Shown piece by piece: positions 48,466 through 57,727 of a DNA stretch of 64,000 nt; the first letter of the stretch is position 1, and each line of letters opens with the position of its first letter. Below the pieces are notes generated by a model. It ran no database searches and was not told the DNA's origin. It saw only the letters and a program-made list of their open reading frames with translations. The translations under genes and the position numbers were made by a program. The DNA comes from an uncultured Chitinophagaceae bacterium (GTDB lineage Bacteria > Bacteroidota > Bacteroidia > Chitinophagales > Chitinophagaceae), in NCBI GenBank assembly GCA_937862815.1, contig CALMED010000017.1:1-64000 (forward strand), given 5' to 3'.

Positions 48466-49578
48466 TTATTCTTTGGGACGTTTGTTGTTCACTAGGTCGA
48501 GACGTAAGGAGATTATATGGGTATACAGGGGATTCGACTGGTTGGCGAGGTTCGTAAAGGCATAGTCTACATGAAACGATCCGCCCAGCTTGAAGCCGGC
48601 CCCCGCCGCGGGTTGGTAGATCCACACTTTTTTCCGGTTGAGGGTATCGCCGTCGGCAAAGGTTTTCTGAAAATTGTAAATACCGCCCCGTACAAAAAAC
48701 ACATCCCGCAGGCTGAGCTCCGCTCCAATGCGGGGGTCGCCGTTAATCAGGTTGGAACTTAGCAGGGTATTGCGTTGTCCGTCAAAGGTAAAGTCGAGGT
48801 TGGCCTCCGCCTTCAGCTTGAGGCCGTTGCCCAGCCGGAAATCGTAGGCGCCGCCCACCACCACCCGGGGGGCGGTGAGTTCGGTGGAGCGGACCGGTAT
48901 CTGGTTGTTGGTCAGGAATAAGACCTCCTTCTCCCGGTCGGTGAAGCTGAAACTCCAGGAGTTGAAGGTGGTGGTGATGTCGCGCCCCACCACGCCAAAT
49001 GACCAGTTTTTCCCCTCCATCTTCAGGCCGAAATCGAGCCCAAAACCCCAGGCACGTGCAAATGTGCCCACGTTGCGGTGGATGACTTTGGCATTCATAC
49101 CCATGCTGATCTTTTTATCGCCGGTTTCCTTCAGCGTCTGGGCCACGGAGAGCAGGAAGGCCCAGTCGGCACTGCTGAAGCTTCGAATATTAGCGTAGTT
49201 GATATTACCGTCGGGCTCAATCAGGTAGAGCGTATTGGGAATATCGTCCACCGCGAAACGCAGCACCGACAGGCCGATGGTGCGTTTATTGTCGGCCACC
49301 GGGATGGCAATGCTGCCAAAGTCGTACTTGCCGATGCCGGCAAAATACTCGGCGTGCATGAGGGAAAGAGAGGGGTCGTTTTTCACACCGGTAAGGCCTG
49401 CCGGGTTCCAGTAACCGGCTGTGGCATCGCTCACGGATGCCACCTGGGCGCTGCCCATGGAAAGTCCACGCGCTCCGGCGCCGATATTGAGAAACTCATT
49501 GGAATAAATACGTATCTGGCTTTTCAGCCCAAGGGATAGGAAAAGGGATACGGCGAGGAATGAAGAGCGGGCTATCAT
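48466..49578 (-). CDS. PorV/PorQ family outer-membrane beta-barrel protein
   Basis: The 370-residue protein has a signal peptide (SSFLAVSLFLSLGLKSQ) and the family N-terminus NIGAGARGLSMGSAQVA, followed by YWNPAGL and repeated amphipathic strands of a FadL-like barrel. In Bacteroidetes, PorV shuttles cargo from the T9SS translocon to PorU, and PorQ pairs with PorZ. Directly upstream of the PorU2-like gene and probably cotranscribed, it is likely that sortase's dedicated partner. PorV and PorQ cannot be separated by eye. Confidence 0.87.
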   Translation of the reverse strand: MIARSSFLAVSLFLSLGLKSQIRIYSNEFLNIGAGARGLSMGSAQVASVSDATAGYWNPAGLTGVKNDPSLSLMHAEYFAGIGKYDFGSIAIPVADNKRTIGLSVLRFAVDDIPNTLYLIEPDGNINYANIRSFSSADWAFLLSVAQTLKETGDKKISMGMNAKVIHRNVGTFARAWGFGLDFGLKMEGKNWSFGVVGRDITTTFNSWSFSFTDREKEVLFLTNNQIPVRSTELTAPRVVVGGAYDFRLGNGLKLKAEANLDFTFDGQRNTLLSSNLINGDPRIGAELSLRDVFFVRGGIYNFQKTFADGDTLNRKKVWIYQPAAGAGFKLGGSFHVDYAFTNLANQSNPLYTHIISLRLDLVNNKRPKE

Positions 49579-49761
49579 TCAGTCGGTTTTCTGGTAAACA
49601 ATTAGTTTATAGATACCTCCCTCCGCAACAAAGCTGCCTGCACCCGACAAATGTAACCATTCCGGTTTCAAAATTCAAGCCTTGTTGAGAGTTCAAACTT
49701 CTATAAACGTTGATTTTCAGGGTTTATTGTCCAAAACCGGGCAAGATGCCCCCTCCTGCCC

Positions 49762-49769
49762 TACTTTTG
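49762..49769 (+). promoter_or_regulatory. -7 element of tyrS
   Basis: TACTTTTG is a perfect TAnnTTTG match 22 bases before the ATG. No clear -33 TTTG is found 19-21 bases upstream. Confidence 0.55.
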
Positions 49770-49791
49770 CGGAAAATTGCACGCTACCACC

Positions 49792-51069
49792 ATGAATCTG
49801 ATAGAAGAACTGCGCTGGCGGGGGATGATCCAGGATATCATGCCCGGAACGGAAGAGCAACTGCTGAAAGAAACCACCACGGGCTACGTGGGCTTCGATC
49901 CTACGGCCGACTCCCTGCACATCGGCAGCCTGGTACCCATCCTGCTGCTGGTGCATCTCCAGCTGGCCGGCCACCAACCCATTGCCCTTGTGGGCGGAGC
50001 CACCGGCATGGTGGGCGACCCCAGCGGAAAAAGCGAAGAACGCAACCTGCTGAGCGAGGAACAGCTGGCCGTGAACGTGGCCGGCATCCGGCGGCAGTTG
50101 GAAAAGCACCTCGACTTCAGCGAACACCTCCCCAACCGGGCCGAACTGGTGAACAACTACGACTGGTTCAAAGACATCAGCTTCATCGGGTTTCTGCGGG
50201 ACGCCGGCAAGCACATCACCGTCAATTACATGATGAGCAAAGACAGCGTACGTAAACGCATCGAAGGCGAGACCGGCATCAGCTACACTGAGTTTGCCTA
50301 CCAGCTGATGCAGGGATACGATTTTTACTGGCTCTATCAGCATAAAAACTGCAAACTCCAGATGGGCGGCAGCGACCAGTGGGGCAACATCACCACCGGC
50401 ACCGAATTCATCCGGCGCAAAGCCGGCGGCGAAGCTTTTGCTTTCACCTGTCCCCTCATCACCAAGGCCGATGGGGGTAAATTCGGTAAAACCGAGAAAG
50501 GCAACGTGTGGTTGGATGCAGCCAAAACCACCCCCTACCAATTCTACCAGTTCTGGCTCAACGCCAGCGACGTTGATGCCGAAAAATGGATTAAAATCTT
50601 CACCCTCCTGCCGCAGGAAGAAATCAACCGCATCACCGGAACCCACCGCCAGGATCCAGCTCAACGCCTGTTGCAGAAAACGCTGGCCGCCGAAGTAACC
50701 CGCTTCATCCACGGACAGGAGGATCTGGAACAGGCCATTGCCACCACGGAAAAACTGTTTACCAACCAGTCGGCACCGGCTGAAAGCCTGAGCGTGGAAG
50801 ACCTCGAAAGCATGGAGGGTGTGGTGCGTTTCAGCTACCCGGCCGAAAAGCTGCAGGCAGGGGTGGACATAATCAGCTTCCTGGCCGAGACGACCATATT
50901 CCCCAGTAAGGGCGAGGCCCGCAAGATGGTGCAGGGCGGCGGCGTGAGCATCAACCGCCACAAAGTGGAGGGGGCAGACATGCAGGTGAACAGCGCCTTG
51001 CTGCTGCATGGCAAATACCTGCTGGCACAGAAAGGAAAAAAGAATTACTACCTGGTTGAAGCCGTATAA
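49792..51069 (+). CDS. tyrS: Tyrosine--tRNA ligase
   Basis: It charges tRNA-Tyr, whose gene is in this window at 39000. The start at 49792 ([19 protein letters not shown]) is preferred over 49777, which adds five non-conserved residues. The 425-residue protein has [16 protein letters not shown] (class I HIGH motif as HIGS), [16 protein letters not shown], the KFGKT signal (KMSKS equivalent) and a C-terminal S4 RNA-binding domain ([17 protein letters not shown]). It converges on the cyanophycinase gene with 14 bases between. Confidence 0.96.
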   Translation: MNLIEELRWRGMIQDIMPGTEEQLLKETTTGYVGFDPTADSLHIGSLVPILLLVHLQLAGHQPIALVGGATGMVGDPSGKSEERNLLSEEQLAVNVAGIRRQLEKHLDFSEHLPNRAELVNNYDWFKDISFIGFLRDAGKHITVNYMMSKDSVRKRIEGETGISYTEFAYQLMQGYDFYWLYQHKNCKLQMGGSDQWGNITTGTEFIRRKAGGEAFAFTCPLITKADGGKFGKTEKGNVWLDAAKTTPYQFYQFWLNASDVDAEKWIKIFTLLPQEEINRITGTHRQDPAQRLLQKTLAAEVTRFIHGQEDLEQAIATTEKLFTNQSAPAESLSVEDLESMEGVVRFSYPAEKLQAGVDIISFLAETTIFPSKGEARKMVQGGGVSINRHKVEGADMQVNSALLLHGKYLLAQKGKKNYYLVEAV

Positions 51070-51083
51070 AAAACCCGCAGAAC

Positions 51084-51977
51084 TTATTCCACGTTCACCT
51101 GTTTGTTCACCAGCGCGCCGCTGGCCGCTTCCATCAGGAAACGCCGCTCAGCGAGCAGGTACCCGTTTCCTTTTTCACAGAAATGAACTTTGAGGTTTTC
51201 GAGGCTGATGGGATTGCCGTCGGGTATGTCGGCGATGTTTGAATGCAATACATCGTGCCCGTCAATGATCACCACCAGCCCGCTGCCGATGGCTTCCATG
51301 CAGTTGCCCTCCGTGATGAGCATGCCGGTATCTTCACCCAGCCCCAGGCCAATGGTACCGGGATTGCAGGCCACTGCCTGTGAAAGCCGCACAAAGCGGC
51401 CGCGTTTGTCGAAATGCGAATCAATGATCACGTTTTGGATAAAGCCCAGCCCGGAGGTCATTTTCACTTCTCCCTTGAGATGGGCCCGCGACGCGTTGCC
51501 TTCGTAGATCATCGTCTGGCTCATGGCCATGGCGCCCGCACTGGTGCCGGCAATGACAAAGTTCTCTTCCTGGTAGCGCTGCTTCATGATGGCCAGGAAC
51601 TCGGTACCTCCATCGGTCACGCTTAACCGCAGCTGGTTGCCGCCGCTGAACATCACGGCATCGCAGACGCGGATGCGCTCCAGGAATTCGGGGTTGGCGG
51701 TATCCGGCCGGTTGCGGATGTGCATCACCCCGATGTTGGTGCAGCCGATTTTGCCGAAAGCATTCATGTAATTATCGCCTACTTCATAGGGGATGGTGGA
51801 GGCGGTGGTGAGTATCTCGATGCGGGCTTCCGGTCCGCCGGCCTCCTCCACCACGCGGCGGAGAATGCCCAGTTCAAAGAAGTTGAGATTGTTGCGGTGG
51901 ATTTCGCCTTTTTCCAGGTCGGTGCCTTTATCTTCGGCGCCGCCGATGGCGATGAGTTTTCCTTTGGGATGTTGCAA
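51084..51977 (-). CDS. cphB: Cyanophycinase (S51 serine peptidase family)
   Basis: Cyanophycinase cuts cyanophycin (multi-L-arginyl-poly-L-aspartate) into beta-Asp-Arg dipeptides. The protein has KLIAIGGAEDKG near the start, FSGGNQLRL and the nucleophile Ser146 in AGTSAGAMA. No ATG or GTG lies near the conserved N-terminus; I choose the TTG at 51977 (297 residues) because a perfect -7 element at 51999-52006 excludes the next upstream TTG at 52001. An open frame continues far upstream into the antisense of cphA but is not conserved. No signal peptide, so cytosolic. Divergent from cyanophycin synthetase. Confidence 0.9.
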   Translation of the reverse strand: MQHPKGKLIAIGGAEDKGTDLEKGEIHRNNLNFFELGILRRVVEEAGGPEARIEILTTASTIPYEVGDNYMNAFGKIGCTNIGVMHIRNRPDTANPEFLERIRVCDAVMFSGGNQLRLSVTDGGTEFLAIMKQRYQEENFVIAGTSAGAMAMSQTMIYEGNASRAHLKGEVKMTSGLGFIQNVIIDSHFDKRGRFVRLSQAVACNPGTIGLGLGEDTGMLITEGNCMEAIGSGLVVIIDGHDVLHSNIADIPDGNPISLENLKVHFCEKGNGYLLAERRFLMEAASGALVNKQVNVE

Positions 51978-51998
51978 TGGGTCTGAGTTTAATCGGAA

Positions 51999-52006
51999 CA
52001 AAATTA
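51999..52006 (-). promoter_or_regulatory. -7 element of cyanophycinase gene
   Basis: Minus strand TAATTTTG is a perfect TAnnTTTG match, 21 bases before the proposed TTG start. No clear -33 TTTG is seen. Confidence 0.5.
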
Positions 52007-52121
52007 GGGAAAAGGAAGCCACCCCTCCCCTTGCAGGAAACAGGAATACGGTCCGAATAGTCCTTTCAGCCTTGGTCACCTTCGCAAAAAAAATTAACTT
52101 CCCGGAAAACTGCACCTGTTT

Positions 52122-54746
52122 ATGAAGATTGTTGAGATCAAAATCCTCCGGGGACCCAACTACTGGAGCATCCGCCGCCACAAACTGATCCAGATGAAAG
52201 TGGACCTGGAAGAGATGGAAGAACGCCCCACCCACCATATTCCCGGCTTCCGCGAACGGCTGGAGCAGTTGCTGCCCAGCCTTTACGGGCACCGGTGCAG
52301 TGTGGGTGCGCCGGGCGGATTCTTTCAGCGGGTGGAGGAAGGTACCTGGATGGGACACGTGATTGAACACATTGCCCTGGAACTGCAGACCCTCGCCGGG
52401 ATGGATACCGGGTTCGGCCGAACCCGGGGAACCGGTAAGCCCGGGGAATATTTCGTGGTGTTCAGCTACATGGAGGAAGACGCCGGCTATTACGCCGGCA
52501 AAGCAGCCGTACGCATTGCGCAGGCGCTGATTGACGACGCATCCTACGACCTGCAGCCCGATATCCAGCGCTTGCGGGAGATACGGGAAGACACCCGGCT
52601 GGGCCCCAGCACCGGTTCCATTGTGGAAGAAGCGGCGAAACGCGGCATCCCTTACATCCGCCTCAACAAACACAGCCTGGTGCAGCTGGGTTATGGCGTG
52701 CACCAGAAACGCATCCGTGCCACCATCGCATCCACCACATCCAACATTGCTGTGGACATCGCCTGCGATAAAGAAGAAACCAAGGCGCTGCTGGGAGCAG
52801 CCGAAATACCGGTGCCCAAGGGAGATGTGATCCGCACCCTGGAAGGACTGAAAGAAGCCGTAGACCGGCTGGGCTACCCCATCGTGATCAAACCCATTGA
52901 TGGCAACCACGGCAAAGGCAATACCACCAATATTACCAACTGGGAACAGGCCACCAAGGCTTTTGAAGCCGCCAAGCATTACAGCCGCAGCGTGATTGTG
53001 GAACGATTTATCACCGGTTTCGATTTCCGGGTACTGGTGATCAACTACAAATTTATCTGCGCCGCCCTGCGTACCCCGGCTTCGGTGGTGGGCGATGGCG
53101 TACACACCATCCAGTGGCTGATAGATGAAACCAACCAAGACCCCCGCAGGGGGTACGGCCATGAAAAAGTGCTGACGCAGATCACGGTGGACCAGTTTAC
53201 CCAAAAGATGCTCGACGACGCCGGTTACACGCTGGAGACCATCCCGACCGAAGGCGAGCGGGTGATCCTGAAGCCCACGGCCAACCTCTCCACCGGCGGC
53301 ACCAGCACCGATGTGACCGACGAAGTGCACCCGGCCAACATCTTCATGTTTGAACGGATTGCCCGCATCATTGGACTCGACATCTGCGGCATTGATGTAA
53401 TGGCCAATGACCTGCGTACACCCCTGCAGGAAAACAAAGGCGCCATCCTCGAAGTGAACGCGGCCCCCGGCTTCCGCATGCACGTGGAACCAGCCGAAGG
53501 GCTGGCCCGTAACGTGGCCGAACCCGTAGTGGACATGCTCTTCCCCAACCGGCACAACGGGCGCATCCCCATCATAGCCATTACCGGCACCAACGGCAAA
53601 ACCACCACCACCCGCCTCACCGCCCATATCGCCAAAAGCGCCGGACGCAAAGTAGGCTATACCACCAGCGACGGGGTGTACATCCAGAACCAGCTGATGA
53701 TGCGGGGCGACTGCACCGGACCCGTATCCTCGCAGTTCGTACTAAAAGACCCCACCGTTGACTTTGCCGTGCTGGAATGTGCACGCGGCGGTATCCTCAA
53801 AAACGGTCTGGCCTTTTCGCATTGCGACGTGGCTATTGTTACCAACGTGGCTGCCGACCACATCGGGCTGGGCGGTATCAACTCGGTGGAACAGATGGCC
53901 AAACTCAAAGCCGTGGTACCCGAAACGGTGTTCCCGCACGGTTACGCCATCCTCAATGCGGACGACGACCGGGTGTATGCCATGCGGAACAACCTCACCT
54001 GCAATATTGCCCTCTTCAGCATGGACGAAAACAATCCCCGCATCAAAGAGCACTGCAGCGGGGGCGGCCTGGCCACTGTTTTTGAAAACGGATACGTAAG
54101 CATCCTGAAAGGAACCTGGAAAATAAGGGTGCTGCCGGTGAAGGAAATCCCCATCACCTTCGAAGGAAAGGCGGTGCACAACATTGCCAACACGCTGCCC
54201 GCTGTGATGGCCACCTACCTGTACAAAGACATCAGCATTGAAGACATCCGTTCGGCCCTGCTCACCTTTGTTCCCTCAAGCAATACCACCCCGGGGCGGA
54301 TGAACTTCTTCCATTTCCGGAACTACACCATGCTGGCCGACTTCGCCCACAACCCGCACGGACTGCAGCTCCTCTGCGACTTTGTAAACAAACTGGACTA
54401 TCCGTACAAGGTGGGAGTGATCAGCGGGACGGGCGATCGCCGGGATGAAGACATCCGGGAACTGGGCGCCATCAGCGCCCGGAACTTTGATGAAATTATC
54501 ATGCGCTGCGATAAAAACCTGCGGGGCCGCACCGCCGACGAGATCATGGGCTTGCTGGAAGAAGGCATCCGCAGCGTAAACGACCGGCTACCCGTGACCA
54601 AGATCGCCAACGAAAACGAAGCGCTTGAATACATCTATGCCAATCACCGTCCCGGTGCCCTCTACACCATCATGTGCGATGTGGTGGCCGGCGCCCTCGA
54701 CAAGATCAAGGAACTGAAAGAACGGGAAGACCAGGCAGTACACTGA
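52122..54746 (+). CDS. cphA: Cyanophycin synthetase
   Basis: CphA polymerises aspartate and arginine into cyanophycin using two ATP sites. The 874-residue protein starts with IVEIKILRGPNYWSIRRHKL, has an ATP-grasp module (KPIDGNHGKGN at residues 257-267, then ILEVNAAPGFRMH) and a Mur-ligase-like module with P-loop GTNGKTTTT from residue 489, YTTSDGVY and GRMNFF/ADFAHNPHG near the C-terminus. Length and domain order match functional CphA1. It gives this organism a nitrogen and carbon storage polymer, broken down by the divergent cyanophycinase. Confidence 0.96.
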   Translation: MKIVEIKILRGPNYWSIRRHKLIQMKVDLEEMEERPTHHIPGFRERLEQLLPSLYGHRCSVGAPGGFFQRVEEGTWMGHVIEHIALELQTLAGMDTGFGRTRGTGKPGEYFVVFSYMEEDAGYYAGKAAVRIAQALIDDASYDLQPDIQRLREIREDTRLGPSTGSIVEEAAKRGIPYIRLNKHSLVQLGYGVHQKRIRATIASTTSNIAVDIACDKEETKALLGAAEIPVPKGDVIRTLEGLKEAVDRLGYPIVIKPIDGNHGKGNTTNITNWEQATKAFEAAKHYSRSVIVERFITGFDFRVLVINYKFICAALRTPASVVGDGVHTIQWLIDETNQDPRRGYGHEKVLTQITVDQFTQKMLDDAGYTLETIPTEGERVILKPTANLSTGGTSTDVTDEVHPANIFMFERIARIIGLDICGIDVMANDLRTPLQENKGAILEVNAAPGFRMHVEPAEGLARNVAEPVVDMLFPNRHNGRIPIIAITGTNGKTTTTRLTAHIAKSAGRKVGYTTSDGVYIQNQLMMRGDCTGPVSSQFVLKDPTVDFAVLECARGGILKNGLAFSHCDVAIVTNVAADHIGLGGINSVEQMAKLKAVVPETVFPHGYAILNADDDRVYAMRNNLTCNIALFSMDENNPRIKEHCSGGGLATVFENGYVSILKGTWKIRVLPVKEIPITFEGKAVHNIANTLPAVMATYLYKDISIEDIRSALLTFVPSSNTTPGRMNFFHFRNYTMLADFAHNPHGLQLLCDFVNKLDYPYKVGVISGTGDRRDEDIRELGAISARNFDEIIMRCDKNLRGRTADEIMGLLEEGIRSVNDRLPVTKIANENEALEYIYANHRPGALYTIMCDVVAGALDKIKELKEREDQAVH

Positions 54747-54827
54747 TACCCGGGTGACGCTTGTTGACACTGCGTGTAAAAGCGGCCCGACCGGTATTAC
54801 CTGAAAAAGCTGTTATTTGCAGCACCC

Positions 54828-56018
54828 ATGCCTGCTCAAACGCGCCGAAAAATGATCCTGCTGCTCACCGTGTTCATTGACATGGTTTGCTTCAGCATGA
54901 TTTTTCCCATCCTCCCCTACTTTGTAAAGGAGCTGGAGCTGTCGGACATGGTAGTGGGACTGGCAGCCGCCAGCTTCGCCCTCATGAATTTCCTGTGCTC
55001 CCCCCTCTGGGGCGGAATGAGCGACCGGAAAGGACGACGCCCGGTGATGCTGCTGAGCATCGGCATCACTTTCCTGGCCAACGTGCTGCTGGCCTTCACC
55101 AACGGGGTGGTATTGTTGTTCCTGGCCCGCATCCTGGCCGGCATCGGCAGCGCCAATATATCGGTGGCACAGGCCTACATGGCCGATATCTCCACACCCG
55201 ACGAACGGACAAAAAACCTGGGCCTGGTGGGGGCCGTGTTCGGGCTGGGATTCATTGTGGGACCGGTGCTGGGCGGGGTCCTCAAAAGCTGGAGCGGCGA
55301 AGGCAATGTGTTCTGGGTGGGAGCCGGGGCCGCCCTGCTCAACCTGGTGAACCTGGGCTGGGCTTATTTCTCCCTGGGCGAAAGCAACCAGCACATTGAT
55401 GCCGGCCGGCGGCGCTCGTATAATCCCTTCGGTCAGATCTTCCGCTGGCTGCGGGTACCGGTAATCAACCAGCTCATGTGGATTTTTTTTCTGTACGTTA
55501 CCGCTTTCAGCATGATGCAGATCACCAGCGGCCTGCTGTGGAAAGAGAAATACGGTCTCACCGAAAAACAGACCAGCTATGTGTTTGCGCTGATCGGCAT
55601 CGTGTCGGCGCTCAGCCAGGGATTGCTGATCCGCCTGCTCACCGCCCGCTTCACCGAAAAGCAACTGATCATCAGCGGGGCCCTGCTCATGGGCATCTCC
55701 CTGGCCCTGATACCGGTTCCGCCGGCCGACGCCTTCATCCCCTACGAACTCATACTCGTCTCCTGCCTGTCGGTAGGCAACGCCTGCATCACCCCGCCGC
55801 TCACCAGCTGGCTGTCGCAGAAAGCCCCGCTGAAAGAAGTAGGCCAGGTGATGGGGGCCAACCAGAGCTTCGCCTCCCTCGCACGGGTCATCGGGCCGGC
55901 AGCCGGCGGCTTTCTCTACCCCATCTGGCAAAACCTGCCCTTCTTTACCTCCGGGCTCCTTATGATTGCGCCGCTGTTCCTCGTATGGAAACTCCGCAGC
56001 AGTCACGACGACCTGTAG
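54828..56018 (+). CDS. MFS transporter (TetA-like drug/metabolite exporter)
   Basis: The 396-residue protein has twelve predicted spans. The first half carries MFS motif A as GGMSDRKGRRPVM, preceded by the TetA-like start VFIDMVCFSMIFPILPYFV, and GLGFIVGPVLGG in span 5 (motif C, antiporter type). This suggests proton-driven export; the substrate is unknown and resistance should not be assumed. It starts 81 bases after cphA on the same strand and may be cotranscribed. Confidence 0.87.
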   Translation: MPAQTRRKMILLLTVFIDMVCFSMIFPILPYFVKELELSDMVVGLAAASFALMNFLCSPLWGGMSDRKGRRPVMLLSIGITFLANVLLAFTNGVVLLFLARILAGIGSANISVAQAYMADISTPDERTKNLGLVGAVFGLGFIVGPVLGGVLKSWSGEGNVFWVGAGAALLNLVNLGWAYFSLGESNQHIDAGRRRSYNPFGQIFRWLRVPVINQLMWIFFLYVTAFSMMQITSGLLWKEKYGLTEKQTSYVFALIGIVSALSQGLLIRLLTARFTEKQLIISGALLMGISLALIPVPPADAFIPYELILVSCLSVGNACITPPLTSWLSQKAPLKEVGQVMGANQSFASLARVIGPAAGGFLYPIWQNLPFFTSGLLMIAPLFLVWKLRSSHDDL

Positions 56019-56044
56019 TAGTCGTCCCCGTCATAAAAAATCCA

Positions 56045-56076
56045 TTTGGCATGAATGAACGGATCACCTATTTTTG
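56045..56076 (+). promoter_or_regulatory. Promoter of tRNA-Gln
   Basis: TTTG (56045-56048), 20 bases, TATTTTTG (56069-56076) is a complete -33/-7 pair with the same spacing as the tRNA-Glu promoter. Confidence 0.85.
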
Positions 56077-56097
56077 CACTCCCATTTCAGGGGGTAT

Positions 56098-56168
56098 TGC
56101 CCGATAGTATAATGGTAGTACGACAGATTTTGGTTCTGTTTGTCTTGGTTCGAATCCAGGTCGGGCAA
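56098..56168 (+). tRNA. tRNA-Gln (UUG)
   Basis: The acceptor TGCCCGA pairs with TCGGGCA, the anticodon loop TTTTGGT carries TTG on a CAGA/TCTG stem, and the T loop is GTTCGAATC. CCA is not encoded. It has its own promoter and terminator. Confidence 0.94.
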
Positions 56169-56170
56169 CA

Positions 56171-56198
56171 AAAAAGGCGGTTTTTCTCCGCCTTTTTT
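56171..56198. terminator. Bidirectional terminator between tRNA-Gln and rmlD
   Basis: AAAAAGGCGG and CCGCCTTTTTT form a stem around a TTTTTCT loop, with T runs on both strands. It ends tRNA-Gln on the plus strand and the nucleotide-sugar operon on the minus strand, nine bases from the rmlD stop. Confidence 0.9.
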
Positions 56199-56206
56199 GT
56201 TGCTTT

Positions 56207-57085
56207 TTACTGCTGCTGCGGTAGCACTTCCAGCCGGTGAAGACAGCGCAGCAGGCTGTCGTTCCAGTCCGGTATCCGGAGGCCATACACTTCTTCAATG
56301 CGGGAGCAATCGAGCAGGGAAAACCGCGGCCGCCGGGCCGGCGTTGGGTAGTCCGACGTGGGGATGGGATTCACCACACAGGCCGACCCGATGGCATTGC
56401 GTATGGCCACGGCAAAATCGTACCAGCTGATCCGGCCTTTGTTGCTGTAATGATAGATCCCGGGCTCCCATGTGCCGGAAGCAATGATGTGAAGTACAGC
56501 CCCGGCCAGGTCCGCTGCATAGGTGGGAGCCCCCACCTGGTCGTTCACTACATTTATAGCGGGCCGTTCGTGCATGAGGCGCAGCATGGTCTTGACAAAA
56601 TTATTTCCGAATTCGGAATAGACCCAGGCTGTTCGAATGATAAGGCTGTCGGGTGCTTCCGCCCGGCAGCGTTGCTCACCCAGCAATTTGGAGCGCCCGT
56701 AAACGCTTACGGGACCGGTGGCATCGTCGGTGCGGTACGGCTGTTCCTGCTCCCCGTCAAACACGTAATCGGTGGACAGGTGAATCAGTTGGGTGTGGTA
56801 GGTACGGCAGACAGCGGCCAGGTTGCCCACGGCTTCTCCATTCACGAGGAAGGCCATGTCGGCTTCGCTTTCCGCCTTATCCACGGCGGTGTAGGCGGCA
56901 CAATTGATGCAGTACTGCGGACGCAGACCAATAAAATAATTTTCCACCAGGCCAAAGTGATGCAGCTTCAGGTCTTCCCGTGAAGCAAACACAAACCGGA
57001 ATTGCGGGAAATTCCCATGCAGGGCTTTCAGTTCCTTGCCCACCTGCCCGTTAGCGCCGGTTACCAGTACAATGGGTTGACTCAT
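56207..57085 (-). CDS. rfbD: dTDP-4-dehydrorhamnose reductase
   Basis: RmlD makes the last step to dTDP-L-rhamnose with NAD(P)H. The 292-residue SDR protein has the Rossmann motif VTGANGQVG (9-16), AAYTAVDKAE, STDYVFDG (104-111) and the catalytic Tyr129/Lys133 pair in YGRSK. It is last in the seven-gene operon, six bases after rfbC. Confidence 0.94.
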   Translation of the reverse strand: MSQPIVLVTGANGQVGKELKALHGNFPQFRFVFASREDLKLHHFGLVENYFIGLRPQYCINCAAYTAVDKAESEADMAFLVNGEAVGNLAAVCRTYHTQLIHLSTDYVFDGEQEQPYRTDDATGPVSVYGRSKLLGEQRCRAEAPDSLIIRTAWVYSEFGNNFVKTMLRLMHERPAINVVNDQVGAPTYAADLAGAVLHIIASGTWEPGIYHYSNKGRISWYDFAVAIRNAIGSACVVNPIPTSDYPTPARRPRFSLLDCSRIEEVYGLRIPDWNDSLLRCLHRLEVLPQQQ

Positions 57086-57091
57086 AAGCGA

Positions 57092-57649
57092 TCATTCATA
57101 ATAGCAATCTTCCGGCAACGAATCCAGGTTGGGATGCACATGGTCTTTGGCGGAAACAATTTCTTTACCGGCAGGTATCTTCCAGTCTATGGCCAGCTGC
57201 GGATCGTTGTAGAGGAGACCGCCTTCGCTCTCCCGGTTGTACAAAGCATCGCATTTGTACAGCACTTCGGCCGTTTCACTGAGCACAGAAAAGCCATGGG
57301 CAAATCCCTTCGGAACCAACAGGGCATTTTTCCTTTCGGCTGTCAGCTCAATAGCATATACCTGCCGGAAGGTGGGCGAGGAACGGCGCAGGTCCACTAC
57401 TACGTCCAGGATGGAACCGCTGAGGCAGCGCACCAGTTTGGTCTGGGCGGCTGCCCCCTTTTGAAAATGCAAACCGCGGATTACACCGTAAACAGAACTC
57501 GACTGGTTGTCCTGCACCCAGGGGTAATCGCAGCCGGCTGCAGCAAACTGCTGCCGGTTGTAGGCTTCAAAAAAATAACCCCGTTCGTCGCCAAACACCT
57601 GTGGTTCAAACACTACAAGTCCGGGGAAAGAAGTCGGTATGAAAGGCAT
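57092..57649 (-). CDS. rfbC: dTDP-4-dehydrorhamnose 3,5-epimerase
   Basis: RmlC epimerises dTDP-4-keto-6-deoxyglucose at C3 and C5. The start at 57649 (MPFIPTSFPGLVVFEPQVF) gives 185 residues, the usual length; the frame to 57685 adds twelve non-conserved residues. The cupin core shows ERGYFFEAYN, VIRGLHFQKG, VVDLRRSSPTF, PKGFAHGFSVLSETAEVLYK. It lies 78 bases after rfbB in the operon. Confidence 0.94.
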   Translation of the reverse strand: MPFIPTSFPGLVVFEPQVFGDERGYFFEAYNRQQFAAAGCDYPWVQDNQSSSVYGVIRGLHFQKGAAAQTKLVRCLSGSILDVVVDLRRSSPTFRQVYAIELTAERKNALLVPKGFAHGFSVLSETAEVLYKCDALYNRESEGGLLYNDPQLAIDWKIPAGKEIVSAKDHVHPNLDSLPEDCYYE

Positions 57650-57727
57650 ATTGCGCTGTGGTTGCTGGTTGGAAATACGAAACACCGGAGCCGCCGCAGG
57701 TTGCAGGAAGCGGGCTTCCGCTTTTCG

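Noticed and set aside
51978..53627. Open frame extending the cyanophycinase upstream to 847 residues
   Set aside because: The extension is antisense to cphA and not conserved in character; it also runs across a promoter. Cyanophycinase begins at its KLIAIGGAEDKG region.
54828..56018. Tetracycline-resistance determinant
   Set aside because: The MFS protein has a TetA-like motif A, but this motif is general for the family and there is no regulator or mobile context.
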